Assembly (NCBI RefSeq): GCF_032854445.1
Contig: NC_088303.1
Location: 16,501,501 to 16,565,500, forward strand
Length of the DNA stretch: 64,000 nucleotides
Origin: Liolophura sinensis
Lineage: Eukaryota > Mollusca > Polyplacophora > Chitonida > Chitonidae
Reading direction: 5' to 3'
The notes under the pieces are model-generated. The model did not search any database and was not told the origin of the DNA. It saw only the letters and a program-made list of their open reading frames with translations. The translations under genes were made by a program, and so were the position numbers. The first letter of the stretch is position 1. Each line of letters opens with the position of its first letter. Below are positions 13,601 through 22,727 of the stretch, piece by piece.

Positions 13601-16600
13601 AAAAAATGACCACAAAAGAGTGAATTTGTGAAGGCAAGTATATGTCAAATATTGCTTTTGATGATAAAAGTTGCTTTTTTCAGTAGGATATCAATCTATC
13701 ATCCTGAACCTAAACCTCTTTCTAAGATCAATAAACTCTCACATATTTGCACTGGCCGTGATAGCACAGTTGGTAGAGCATCAGCTTCGGAAGCGGTAGA
13801 TCCAGGGTCAATCCTGGGTCGAGTCACACCTAAGATGTGAAGTTGTAACTTCCTCGCTTGGCAATGACTGATTGACCCATATCAGTGTAATGGCTTTATT
13901 GCGGTCTCAGTGAAGCAGCACTTTAAGGATTCTTTTGTCAGTCATGTGACTGAAAAATTGTTGAGTACGACATCAGATAGAGTCTGATAGAGAATAGTGC
14001 CTATATATTTCATAGTCAGGTTTATGGTTGTACATGTTTATGTCTGAGCAGGATATATTGTATAACCTTACCAGTTCTTTATCACATGCTAGATTTAGTC
14101 GTTCAACTTTACCTGTTCAACCTTACCTGTTCAACCTTACTTGCTCAACCTTACTTGTTCAACCTTACTTGTTCAACCTTACTTACTTATTCTTTATCGC
14201 ATGCTAGATATAGTCGTTCAATTTTACCTGTTCTTTTCACCTGATATTTAACGTGTTTCAGATCGTGTGGAGGATGAGCCATCCACAAGTAAGTATCATT
14301 CTCTGACCCAATAAATCAATTACCAGACATAAATCAGAATTGTTCCTTGTGACAAGCAGTTGTTTAGAACTACAGTGTAGAAGTTTCTACACTGAATAGC
14401 TCCAAATATTCAGCATTGCAGTTGGCAAGAAAGTACAAAAATGTGAATATGTTGGCACACATGTATTAACATAAACCAAATAAAAAGATAGACACATGTA
14501 CCATACCCCTTGTGTGATGTTTGTCTGTCAGGTGTAAACCCCATCGAGGGATGTTAATCTGTGAGGTGTAAACCTTTCAGAAACCAGGTTAAATTACATA
14601 CATTGTCAGGAAAACAGAATGTGTTAATGCTTTTTGTTGATCTTTTCAGTCGTTTAAAATAGCAGCATATTTGTGGTTTTGACAAAATTTCCTGTTTGGC
14701 AGCAGCGATCTGTAGATGGTTGGGTAGTAAGATTAGCTCATGTAATCCTTCCCTTCCTGTTCTCGCTACATGACCGCTATACAGGCTCGCAGCTTAACAG
14801 CTGGTCTCTCAACACGGACACATCCAGCCTATTGTCGTTTAAACTTCAGAAGACGTATTAGGGCTTGTAGTTTTGAATCCTCTGCTAGCAGACCCTTGTT
14901 CATCCGCATGGAACATGATTCATCCCATGTAAGGTGACAGAATCACCCATTGTTGTTTTAATTATAAATCCAACAGCTGCATGTACACTTAATATAAATT
15001 TATTGTGCCTGGTTTATTTTAGGTAATGTGTGCACTGTCTGTATTTCACTTGTTGGAGAATTTTCATATCCTGGTAGATTACGAGTCATAACCTTGTGGC
15101 TGTCTTCCTCGTTTTCATTGAAAAAAGAAATAGCCGACACCTGATGTTCCTGATATAAACGAGTCTTAGAGCCAGATGCTGGTATTCAGCATGGTTTTCA
15201 GCCACAGTTACCAGTGTCGGTTTACCAGCTGCTCACCTAAAGCCTCCCCTCCCGGACAGGTGTGCCCCCTCAGCTGAGTTAATTACACTCACCTGTCTTT
15301 CTCACCTGACAGATTGTGGAGGCTATAAGCTAGACAGTAGTGGTGGTGTGCTGCAGTTTTTGGGCCCTGACGTCACTTACCGCCCTGTTCCATACGACTG
15401 TGTGTGGGTGATCAAACGCCAGCCAGAGTTTGAAAAGCTCTACCTGAAGCTACTGGACTCCACGGTGTACAGAGGATCAGGTCAGTCATTCAGGGCACTG
15501 TAGACTGTAGGTGCTGCCATCAGGTAGTTAGTTTTCTTATTCTGTTGCATTTGTGTATATTTTGTGTTCAGTACTGTAGTCCGTGTTTATAACTCATACT
15601 CACTACCAAGTTTGCCTTGGTGAAAGAGCAGACCTTTGTTTAACAAACCTCAGTGTCCAGTATATATGTTAAGGACTGTGAGTTCATCTCAGATTTAGTG
15701 GTCCAAAAATGGTGAAAGGGTAAATCCTATGAGAAGCATTGAATCATTTTGCTCGAGTAATTTTACCAATATAAAGAAATGCATGTATAAATAATAGAAA
15801 TGCTTATGTTATATTTTTGATCCTGACATATTTTGTTGCATGAACAGTAATTGTGGAAAATGAATCGGGAGCCTTTTTTGTTTGCATTACATATGATTGC
15901 ATTATGTACAGGTACATAGGAAGGTCTCTTAGCAACCTGAGGATGGTTGTGGGTTTATTCCCGGGTGCTGGCCGGTTTCCTCCCACCATAATGCTGGCTG
16001 CCAGTATATAAGTGAGATATTCTTTAGTACGGCATAAAACATCAGTCAAATAAATCAAATATGATTTCAGTAGAAACATACATGTGATACAGTAATAATG
16101 CATGTACACATGTATCTCATCTGTTGTTTATTATAATTTCAGAATGGGCAGTTCCTAATAAGTTTCAGTTGCATGATGGGTTGTCATCAGATGCAAAATT
16201 TGTGCGAAGTTTTCCGCCGGAAAACACTGATGTTGCTAAAACCGGTTTCAAGTCCGAGGTTGGATTTTACGTTCGCCTAACTGGCAGTTTTTTCCAGGAC
16301 GATAAATTCAGAATGGCGTATGCTTCATATGATTCTCTACCCGGTGAGTTATGCGTCGTTCACAGTTGTGTACCCGAGTGTGTCCCGAGCATTAACAGAG
16401 ATAACCAATATTCTGCACGGAATGTTGAACGCCATAATTGTAAAATTGTTGAAGGGCCTTTGCTGACAAATATGTAAAACTACAATTTAATAATCAAATA
16501 AATTAATTCAGACTCCAAAAGAGGTGCCTTAGGATAATGTGTTTACCTGTATGAATTTAATGCCACATTCTATTGTGGCAAATTAATATTAACCCATTAC

Positions 16601-19600
16601 ATACATGTAAGTTGATATTGCAAAATTTCTTTGTAGCAACACTGAAATTCAAGAGTGAGAGTGCTCTATTTGCGCAAAGTGTCCAAAAACATCCATTGCT
16701 ATATACAAAGAGTGTAAACCTGGTGCCATTAACAATATCACAGCATCATAATAAAATGCCTGACTTGTTATATTTGTTTACCTTTATCCTGCCAACATTT
16801 CTTTAAATATTCCAAGAGAAAGTATATGTGGTGTGTAAAATAAATATGTTGCTTTTTCTTATACTTGTAGTTTTGTGCACTGATGTAAATCTAACACCAT
16901 GTCATTCAATGCATTTATTTGAGGAAACCTGAGTGTGTAACTGGATATTGTAGATAAAGATTCAGTTTCATCATGATGACCAAGTTGTATAGACAGTGCT
17001 GCCATGACTGGTTGCTGTGGTATTTGTGGACATTCATGTACTTGACATGCTATGAATGTGTGTGAAATCAGCCCAGCAGCTGTCAGTAGCATGCATGTAA
17101 CTGTGTTTTTTTGTAGATTTTTAATAGTGATGAACAAACTCGCTGTTCTCCCACTTGTGTCCTGTCTGTCATTTCTGTTTTAATTACACCTTGGTGTTTA
17201 ATTTCTACCTGTATAACCGTGTTATCAACACCTTCTCTGTTCCAGCGGGTGTTGACCAGTGTACCTATGGGATGTTTACCTGTGGTAATAAGCGGTGTAT
17301 TGACCGGTCACTGTCCTGTGACGGGGCTGACCACTGCGGGGACAACTCAGATGAATCTTCATGTCCATGTAAGCTGACGTTACCATTCAGAGTGAAGAGT
17401 GTGCACTAACACTACATGTTTCATAAGTAAATGTTTTCAGCAGCATTCAACACTGTTTATCACTTATCGTGATATTCAGATCTGGAAGATGAAAAACAAA
17501 TAGGCAAAACGTGTAGAAAAGCATAGCACTTGATTCAAAGGACCGTACAGTATTGAAATAAAGTATGCAGCATAAAAATGTTTAAAAATCATGGTAAACC
17601 ATACAGTCATATACATATTATTAGCTCACTGGTCAAGGGCTAGTAGTCCTGGTGGAGAACTCTGGTGAAATCAAGGAACAGAAAATGGACTCCATACATG
17701 AGACAGTTGTTGGGGACAGTTGTTAGGAACAGTCCACATTTCCCATGAATATGATGATTTTTCAGTTTTATTTTGGATTTTATGGCTTTGGAAAAAGGCT
17801 CATTCTGCCTAGAAGACAAAAATTTTAATTGATGTGGCCTATTAAATTGAAGTAGTATTTTTGACCCTGAAGGCTACATAGAAGTGAATATAATGAATTT
17901 TGATCATGTTAAACTTGCAGAGACGTGTTTCTATATAAAGGTTTTTATTTGAGAATATGACTCGATTTTTTAATCTTCTGGCTGTATAAAAATCTTTGTC
18001 CACAGCCTCACCTGACTGGGGCTCTCAAAGCGGCAGCCCATTCTCCCTTAGTATCAGCATCATCATCCCTATTGTGGTCGCCATGATTCTTGTCATCGTC
18101 ATCTGTCTTTTCGTCGTCTTTCTGCGCCGTTGTCAGCAGTTACAGCGTCGCCAGCCAACTCGCAATTCCCAGGTGCCCTCTGTCAGTGGCCGCATGGCCA
18201 GGGGAAGTAAGTCATGCTGGAATATTTGACTAAACGGGACAAAACGTGGCTAAATAATCTTAAACTTAATGATTCCTCTCTATCAGATTTGCCAATTTGG
18301 CACAATCCTCGGGGCACAGGAAGTTTGGGTTCAAACCTGACCATGGACAGGGAATTTGTTGCTTCCTGCTCGTGGGGACTTTTGCACCATCCTTCAGTCA
18401 TTGGAGATCACTTTACCTTCACCAATGTACAGTGTTAAGTAACAGTCAAATAAAGAAATAAACAACATGAGGTGAAACACATTGGTCAGGTATTCTAAAT
18501 TCTATCCAGTCTATAAAATACATACATGTATATATCTTACATGTTCACCACACATGCCGCATTTATGATGCTTCATGTAAGTATCCAGTCGACATTTGGG
18601 ATCACATTTATGTTTTTCTGTTTCTCAGGACGAACACGGCGAAGTCAGATTCGGGTTACAATACAACAAGAATATGAGGATGCTCCCCCTACCTACGAGG
18701 AAGCCATTGGTACACCCTCAAACCTGGGATACTACAACATGGTCAGTTACACTGATTTTGTAGTGAATAAAGATGTTTCCAAAGTTGTTCATTTGTGCGT
18801 TCTGTTTTAAAACAGCGCATTATAGATTTTAGAAACTGTGTGGTAGAGTAAAACTGCCCGTGGGTAAAGGCTACGCAACCTCGAGGTTCAAACTGTCCAG
18901 CAATCTTCATGCATAAGATTATCTCTCAAATCTGCAAATTTTCTGTATTTGCCATAAACATTTACTCTAAAATCTTAATTAAGTAAAAATGCTTCCAAAC
19001 ATTTAATGAAAAGTACATGAATAACAATTAGAGAATATTACTTAGTAATATGGTTGTGGGTTTCACCTGGGCTTTGCCCGGTAGTTTACTTTTAATGTAG
19101 TCCTATACATAATTTTCTGTCAAATACAGTAGTATCAGAAGGATATATTAAAGCTCTCATTCAGCTCAGCTATGCTCTTACTGTGTATGTTTCAGGCATT
19201 CATGTGGTCACAGCCAGACATTGTAACAGGGTTGATGTCCCCACCTCCATATACGGATGTAATAGGGGCGACTAATGAGGAAAATGGAGATTCTCCAAGT
19301 TACCCGATTGAGAATGACCCCAACAGGCAGCTGACTGCTCGAGACTCTCGTAGTGGCCGTGAGAGACGAGACACACACGGAGACACAGATAGACCGACTG
19401 GGGGACAGAGACCTCCTGGTCAACAGCCCGGTGACCTTCACATCGTCCTGCGTAGAAACAGCAATACACCCTCTAGTGGCACAAATAGTCTGGAGCACAA
19501 CCATTCCCTGGGGCGTCAGCCTCTCAGAGCCCCCGTCGAGGCAGTGTACGGAAGCACACTGCAACAGCGGAACAAACCTAAAGACACGGCCTCGCCTCAG

Positions 19601-19870
19601 ATCAGTGTGACTAATGATGGGCACAAGGACACACCCCATCAAAGTAGCATGTCAGTCCAGACCTCTGTGGATGTGACGGAGGTCGGAGCAGCTGTAGAGC
19701 ATGTAGGTGAACAGTCATGCAGATCCACGTCTGCGGAGGCTGCTAATTCGCCTCGTGCCCCGCCTGTGTCACAACCTCACACCACCGGCAGACACAGGGG
19801 GACCCAAGGCTCACAGGAAACATGGTCGACACAGAAATTCAGGGTCTCTCCCACATCAGGAGGAGTCTAA
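7591..19870 (+). CDS. CUB and LDL-receptor class A domain transmembrane protein with PPxY tail (12 exons)
   Basis: Twelve exons joined in matching phases give a single-pass type I membrane protein. With exon 2 ending at 9676 the frame is 773 codons, and residue numbers here use that model. Order: signal peptide 1-30; CUB-like domains about 31-154, 155-271 and 281-403; LDLa 404-444; transmembrane helix about 458-484; a cytoplasmic tail of about 290 residues with PPTY (531-534) and PPPY (565-568). CUB and LDLa modules bind ligands outside the cell. PPxY motifs are known docking sites for WW domains of Nedd4-family ubiquitin ligases, so turnover or endocytosis by ubiquitination is inferred. Closest architectures I know are LRP3/LRP10/LRP12 and LDLRAD3, but none has this order, so no symbol is given. 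Uncertain points are the first codon (7591 or 7600, or an upstream exon), the exon 2 to 3 junction, and a broken coding-like tail after the stop. Confidence 0.85.
7820..8760 (+). repeat. Intronic dispersed repeat, copy 1
   Basis: Two blocks match the repeat at 11598-12150: about 7820-7950 ('gtttatgtccactgaaagac') and about 8540-8735 ('ttgttctacatgttattcag', 'aaagcttgagtatcctgctt'). The middle (about 7960-8530) does not match and is longer here. It lies in intron 1. Confidence 0.7.
9485..9719 (+). CDS. CUB/LDLa gene exon 2: first half of CUB-like domain 1
   Basis: Acceptor at 9483-9484 (ttcgcag). The phase agrees with exon 1. The peptide has CUB-like spacing, with Cys residues in [19 protein letters not shown] and [10 protein letters not shown]; the last resembles the C-x-x-DYVEI strand of CUB domains. 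The frame stops at 9733. The 3' edge is unresolved. By analogy with the other two CUB units the exon should end near 9719 (aaa|gtccaa), but that leaves phase 2. Only a weak site at 9676 (cc|gtggat) gives phase 1, which exon 3 needs. Confidence 0.7.
9734..11233. other. Intron 2 of the CUB/LDLa gene
   Basis: No exon was identified. If exon 2 ends at 9719, a small exon of 3n+2 bases, or an indel, is needed in or near this stretch to restore frame. I could not find a convincing one. Confidence 0.5.
11234..11413 (+). CDS. CUB/LDLa gene exon 3: second half of CUB-like domain 1
   Basis: Acceptor gtgttttag, donor aaag|gtgaga, phases 1 and 1, 180 bases. The peptide contains [10 protein letters not shown] and [10 protein letters not shown] and ends VNFRMTYHV, like the closing GF-x-x-x-Y strand of a CUB fold. 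Confidence 0.85.
11598..12150 (+). repeat. Intronic dispersed repeat, copy 2
   Basis: Shorter relative of the element at 7820-8760, in the intron before CUB-like domain 2. Shared words include 'gtttatgtccactgaaagac' and 'ttgttctacatgttattcag', and the order is the same. The flanking exons are not similar at DNA level, so a dispersed element is more likely than a recent domain duplication. Confidence 0.7.
12297..12487 (+). CDS. CUB/LDLa gene exon 4: first half of CUB-like domain 2
   Basis: Acceptor ctgttgtag; donor gag|gttggt, phase 0. The peptide follows the CUB pattern ([14 protein letters not shown], then [11 protein letters not shown] and SIIE) but contains no cysteine. Confidence 0.88.
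12500..12640 (+). repeat. SINE family C fragment in intron 4
   Basis: Contains 'ccaccataatgctggctgt' and 'caatcaaataaataaatcaa', diagnostic pieces of the family C tail. It starts directly after the exon 4 donor. Confidence 0.6.
12933..13092 (+). CDS. CUB/LDLa gene exon 5: second half of CUB-like domain 2
   Basis: Acceptor ttcctttcag; donor tcaa|gtaagt, phases 0 and 1. The segment [13 protein letters not shown] followed by GFKVTYSF is a typical CUB C-terminal strand pair. No cysteine is present. Confidence 0.9.
13153..13268 (+). repeat. 41-base tandem repeat (about 2.8 copies)
   Basis: Units start at 13153, 13194 and 13235, each beginning 'agttgttcaac'. Related sequence returns at 14064-14236, on the other side of a family A SINE in the same intron. 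Confidence 0.8.
13752..13974 (+). repeat. tRNA-derived SINE, family A, copy 3 (internally shortened)
   Basis: Head 'gatagcacagttggtagagc' and tail 'ctgaaaaattgttgagtacg' are present, but the middle of the body is deleted relative to the copy at 44901-45256. It lies in intron 5 before the microexon. Confidence 0.85.
14064..14236 (+). repeat. Composite tandem repeat near the microexon
   Basis: Two edges similar to the 41-base repeat at 13153 ('ctttatc(a/g)catgctagat') enclose about six copies of a 14-15 base unit like 'ttcaaccttacttg'. It ends about 25 bases before the microexon acceptor. Confidence 0.75.
14262..14288 (+). CDS. CUB/LDLa gene exon 6: 27-base microexon
   Basis: Acceptor acgtgtttcag and donor acaa|gtaagt flank 27 bases that encode the acidic linker NRVEDEPST, with phase 1 on both sides. 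Exons 5 and 7 also join in phase without it, so it could be skipped to shorten the hinge between CUB-like domains 2 and 3. Confidence 0.75.
15313..15480 (+). CDS. CUB/LDLa gene exon 7: first half of CUB domain 3
   Basis: Acceptor cacctgacag; donor tcag|gtcagt, phases 1 and 1. The peptide has the canonical CUB start [12 protein letters not shown] and the second Cys in YDCVWVIKR, then [14 protein letters not shown]. Confidence 0.92.
15917..16059 (+). repeat. SINE family C, 3' part
   Basis: 'ggaaggtctcttagcaacct' through 'ccaccataatgctggctg' to 'gcataaaacatcagtcaaat' matches the family C element at 48998-49262. It lies in intron 7, about 85 bases before exon 8. Confidence 0.75.
16143..16343 (+). 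CDS. CUB/LDLa gene exon 8: second half of CUB domain 3
   Basis: Acceptor tataatttcag; donor cccg|gtgagt, phases 1 and 1. It reads [25 protein letters not shown] and FRMAYASYD, the C-terminal half of a CUB fold. The second disulfide pair of classical CUB domains is missing. Confidence 0.9.
17246..17368 (+). CDS. CUB/LDLa gene exon 9: LDL-receptor class A domain
   Basis: Acceptor ctgttccag; donor ccat|gtaagc, phases 1 and 1. The 41-residue module has six cysteines and the calcium-binding acidic cluster: [13 protein letters not shown], then [12 protein letters not shown] and GDNSDESSC. The exon matches the module exactly, as is usual for LDLa repeats. Confidence 0.96.
18006..18206 (+). CDS. CUB/LDLa gene exon 10: transmembrane helix
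   Basis: Acceptor tgtccacag; donor ggaa|gtaagt, phases 1 and 1. A Ser-rich stalk leads into about 27 hydrophobic residues ([20 protein letters not shown] and on), then the basic stop-transfer [11 protein letters not shown]. The Cys beside the membrane could be palmitoylated. Confidence 0.95.
18629..18741 (+). CDS. CUB/LDLa gene exon 11: first PPxY motif
   Basis: Acceptor ctgtttctcag; donor catg|gtcagt, phases 1 and 0. It encodes [10 protein letters not shown] and [21 protein letters not shown] is the usual form of a WW-domain ligand, with acidic residues after the Tyr. Confidence 0.93.
19196..19870 (+). CDS. CUB/LDLa gene exon 12: cytoplasmic tail with second PPxY
   Basis: Acceptor gtatgtttcag, phase 0. 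[10 protein letters not shown] lies at the start of the exon, followed by a long polar Ser/Thr/Pro/Gln-rich tail without domains. The frame stops at 19868-19870. The next 580 bases still look coding, but in other frames, so this stop may be premature or caused by an indel. Confidence 0.85.
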   Translation, partial: AFMWSQPDIVTGLMSPPPYTDVIGATNEENGDSPSYPIENDPNRQLTARDSRSGRERRDTHGDTDRPTGGQRPPGQQPGDLHIVLRRNSNTPSSGTNSLEHNHSLGRQPLRAPVEAVYGSTLQQRNKPKDTASPQISVTNDGHKDTPHQSSMSVQTSVDVTEVGAAVEHVGEQSCRSTSAEAANSPRAPPVSQPHTTGRHRGTQGSQETWSTQKFRVSPTSGGV

Positions 19871-20451
19871 CCATGTGAGGAGGTCAAACCCCAGGCCTTC
19901 CCATCATGCAGCAGCCATTTTATACCCTGAACCCGAGGCCACAGTGACACTAAGGCAGACCCCTGCGGCCTCAATGGTGCCTCGCTTGTTAAGGCAAAGC
20001 TATAGCCAGGCTGACATTCCCACGTCCCGTGGAGTGGTCTGGACCTCCTGATCCGAGGAGAGCATCGTCTGCTGGCAGGCTGGTACCGGATGAAGGGAGA
20101 AGTCCAGGTGGGCTACAGAGGGGGAAGGAGAGACAAGAAAGGTTCCAGCTAAGTCCTGTTCCTCAGGAAGACAGTGAACGCAAAGTCTGGTCCCATCACA
20201 GAATTCAGCAGCTGGTGCCGCAAATTCTATCTTAGCTAGGGAAGTTTCCGAGGCAACGGCTGAGGATGTTGCTCAGGGAAGGATACGTGCCTAGAACCAC
20301 CAGTAGGGAATGTTTTGAAAATGGGGTTAGGGAAAATATTGAGGACAGAGAGGAGGAGGAAGAGTATAGAAAGAGGCTCAGTCAGTCATCACAACACCTC
20401 AGATTGCTGCTCAGACGAAGTGCCAGTGAGGAGGAAGACATGTATGTGTAA
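19871..20451 (+). pseudogene. Coding-like continuation of the receptor tail, broken across frames
   Basis: After the stop at 19868-19870 the sequence keeps coding character but changes frame several times. Examples are HAAAILYPEPEATVTLRQTP about 19909-19970 (+1 relative to exon 12), PDPRRASSAGRLVPDEG about 20046-20100 (a third frame), NSAAGAANSILAREVSEA about 20203-20260, then DREEEEEYRKRLSQSSQH and RRSASEEEDMYV ending at a stop at 20449-20451. The style (Arg/Ser/Glu-rich, polar) resembles the tail of exon 12. Either the assembly has several indels, or the tail has decayed behind a premature stop. No frame is open throughout. Confidence 0.5.
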
Positions 20452-21960
20452 TGAGGGTGAGGTGAAGATCAGTGGCAGTGAGCTTAGCAGTCAGTTTCAT
20501 GACAGGAGCGCATGGTGACAGTGAGGAAGTAGGAAGACATAGCAGCGAGCATCAGAACAGAAGCACATGGTCTCATTGAGGATGTATGAGGATAAAAAAA
20601 TGAATGTTAGTGGGGAAGCAGGAGGACATAGCAGTGAGTGTCAGGAGCAGGGCACCATGGTGTCAATGAGGATGTATGGGGACATGTATTTTGTGATGAG
20701 TGACTTTTGAACTTGTGCGCTAGTATGAGTGGAATGAGAAATAACTGTTACTGACTACAGGTATACTGTCGACTGATGATAAGGAGTGTTTGTATTTGAC
20801 TTGGACAATCACAACCAGACCACCAGGGAAGAATGAAGACATATAAAATCATATGTGAGCCTGGACCACAGTATTATAACATCTCAATCTGGTGTCAGAA
20901 GTGGGATGACAGTCAATGCTTAATGCCAGACATTCATTCATCTATACATGGGAAATTCTGTGTAGTATGCACTGGTACAACTTCTGCATTTAAAACTGAT
21001 TTTTGTTGTTACTCTGACGGTTACTTTTGGGATGTGCTATGACATTTCACAGTTCTTTATTGTTGTGTATGTTAGCTTCATTTTAATTGGTCACTGAATT
21101 TTATATGTACCATTGAAAAATTCATTGTCAAATTACAACCTTTTCGCTGTATGAACTATTGCTTGAATTCAGTCGGTGGTGTGCAATGAAGACAAGAATG
21201 AAAAAAAAATTTATACAACATGTGTTTCTGCTTAGTCGTTTTTTTACAATATATGATTATGCAAGTCAAGAATGGATAATATACTTACACGGGAAAAGAG
21301 GGGATTAGTCTGCACTATCTACTACTTTAGAATTAAACCAGAATTCTGAAGGTATTTTTGATACATATTGCTTTTATGCTGATGGATGTATAATGATTGC
21401 CAAGCAGCTCACTAAAAGGGTCATTTTGAATGCCTTTATACTAAATGGTCACCAAGACCTATGAAACGTGAAACCATTATTTTGGCTTCATCTGTAATCG
21501 TGCTCATTTTATAGTACGTTGTTGTTGTTATTTTGTGGAAGTTGACAGCTTGAGACTGTCTTTTTAGACTGGATTTTCAGTCTTGTATGTATATAAATGT
21601 AAAGATGTATATATTCAGATTGATGAATGATTAAATTATAATACTTTTTATACATATATGAATGGCTATTAATGAGATTTGTACTGCTGGTTTTGGTGAT
21701 GATGATGATGATATAGTACATGTATATCTTGTTTGGATGAAGATGACCCTCTCAGCCCTATGAAGAGACCTGGTGAACAACCGCGTAATGTGCTACAGTT
21801 ATCAGATAATTAGTTTACAGGAAAAGAAGTCAACCAAATCTGAATATTTATTTCCCACATTCTTATGTTTTGTTTGGCTTGAAATGATTCCAGTGGTTTG
21901 CAATATGATCAGAATCACTCAAAAAAAAAAAAATAATAATAAATGAATGAAATAGCCTAT
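20452..21960 (+). other. Probable 3' UTR of the CUB/LDLa gene
   Basis: A+T-rich with no exon-like frame. Candidate polyadenylation signals are attaaa near 21631 and aataaa near 21939, the latter just after an A run. The transcript end is inferred only. Confidence 0.4.
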
Positions 21961-22003
21961 GACGATGTTGTTGTTGATTGTGTTAATTTAGTGATGCTTA
22001 ATA

Positions 22004-22026
22004 CACCCCCCCCCCCCCCACCCCCA
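22004..22026. repeat. C-rich homopolymer tract
   Basis: A run of about 15 C, then A and five more C. A natural place for sequencing-length error. Confidence 0.9.
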
Positions 22027-22380
22027 CTCCAGTCAGATGAGAGAGAAGTAAAAGTTTTCAGTTCAGTCATAGTTGAGTCAAAAACATTTTTATTCAGCTG
22101 AGCTTAAGGCTCTGGAGGTACAGTTTGAAATAACTTTGTCTTAACATACGGCTTGTCACGTGCCTAATTTTAACATTTCAAATTTTTTATTTGGTCAAAA
22201 TTGGCCTTGTGTGACATTGTTGCTACATGTATTTGATCATTGTTACTACATGTATTTGATCATTGTTTAAGGCCATAGTCAAGACTTTTTCATTGCTCCT
22301 ACATTTACAGCCTATTGTAGTATAGCTCCAATATGGCTCTACATTCCCTCTACAGAAATATGTATTTTTCATCTAAAAGA

Positions 22381-22717
22381 TTGCTTCGGTGGTCTAATGG
22401 TTAAGAGCACCTGCCTCAAGATCGGGAGACCCAGGATCAAACCCGGGTCGGATCATACCAAAGACTTTTAAGGTAGTACTTCTTGTTGCCTCGCTTGACG
22501 CTCAACACTGAGATGTTAGAGCAAGGAAACCGGACAGATCGGCCCGGTGCCAGTATAATGTGACTGTGTGAGGTGTCATGTCTGGTGTCTTCGTCATGTT
22601 ACTTCAGTGGCGGCCGCAGTTCGGCGACAAGGACTCGCTCTGCCACAAGAAGACACGGTGTATGTACACAAACCTAAAAACTCCAAAATTGTTAAGTATG
22701 ACGTTAAACCCCAAGCA
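22381..22717 (+). repeat. tRNA-derived SINE, family B, copy 1
   Basis: The head 'ggtggtctaatggttaagag' resembles the A-box region of a tRNA-Glu-type gene, with the B-box-like 'ggatcaaaccc'. The body contains 'gacaaggactcgctctgcca' and the tail 'gttaagtatgacgttaaacc' is almost identical to family A. A near-perfect 10-base target duplication (ttcatctaaa 22368-22377, ttcatttaaa 22718-22727) flanks it. It is not a working tRNA gene, since it continues into a SINE body. Confidence 0.85.
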
Positions 22718-22727
22718 TTCATTTAAA

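Noticed and set aside
15804-16109. 101-codon minus frame
   Set aside because: It overlaps a SINE family C fragment read in reverse inside intron 7.
19208-19642. 144-codon minus-strand frame
   Set aside because: Antisense shadow of the last exon of the CUB/LDLa gene; no splice or domain support.
22381-22455. Functional tRNA gene
   Set aside because: The head resembles a tRNA-Glu-type sequence but the acceptor stem does not pair, and it runs directly into a SINE body and tail with a flanking target duplication.
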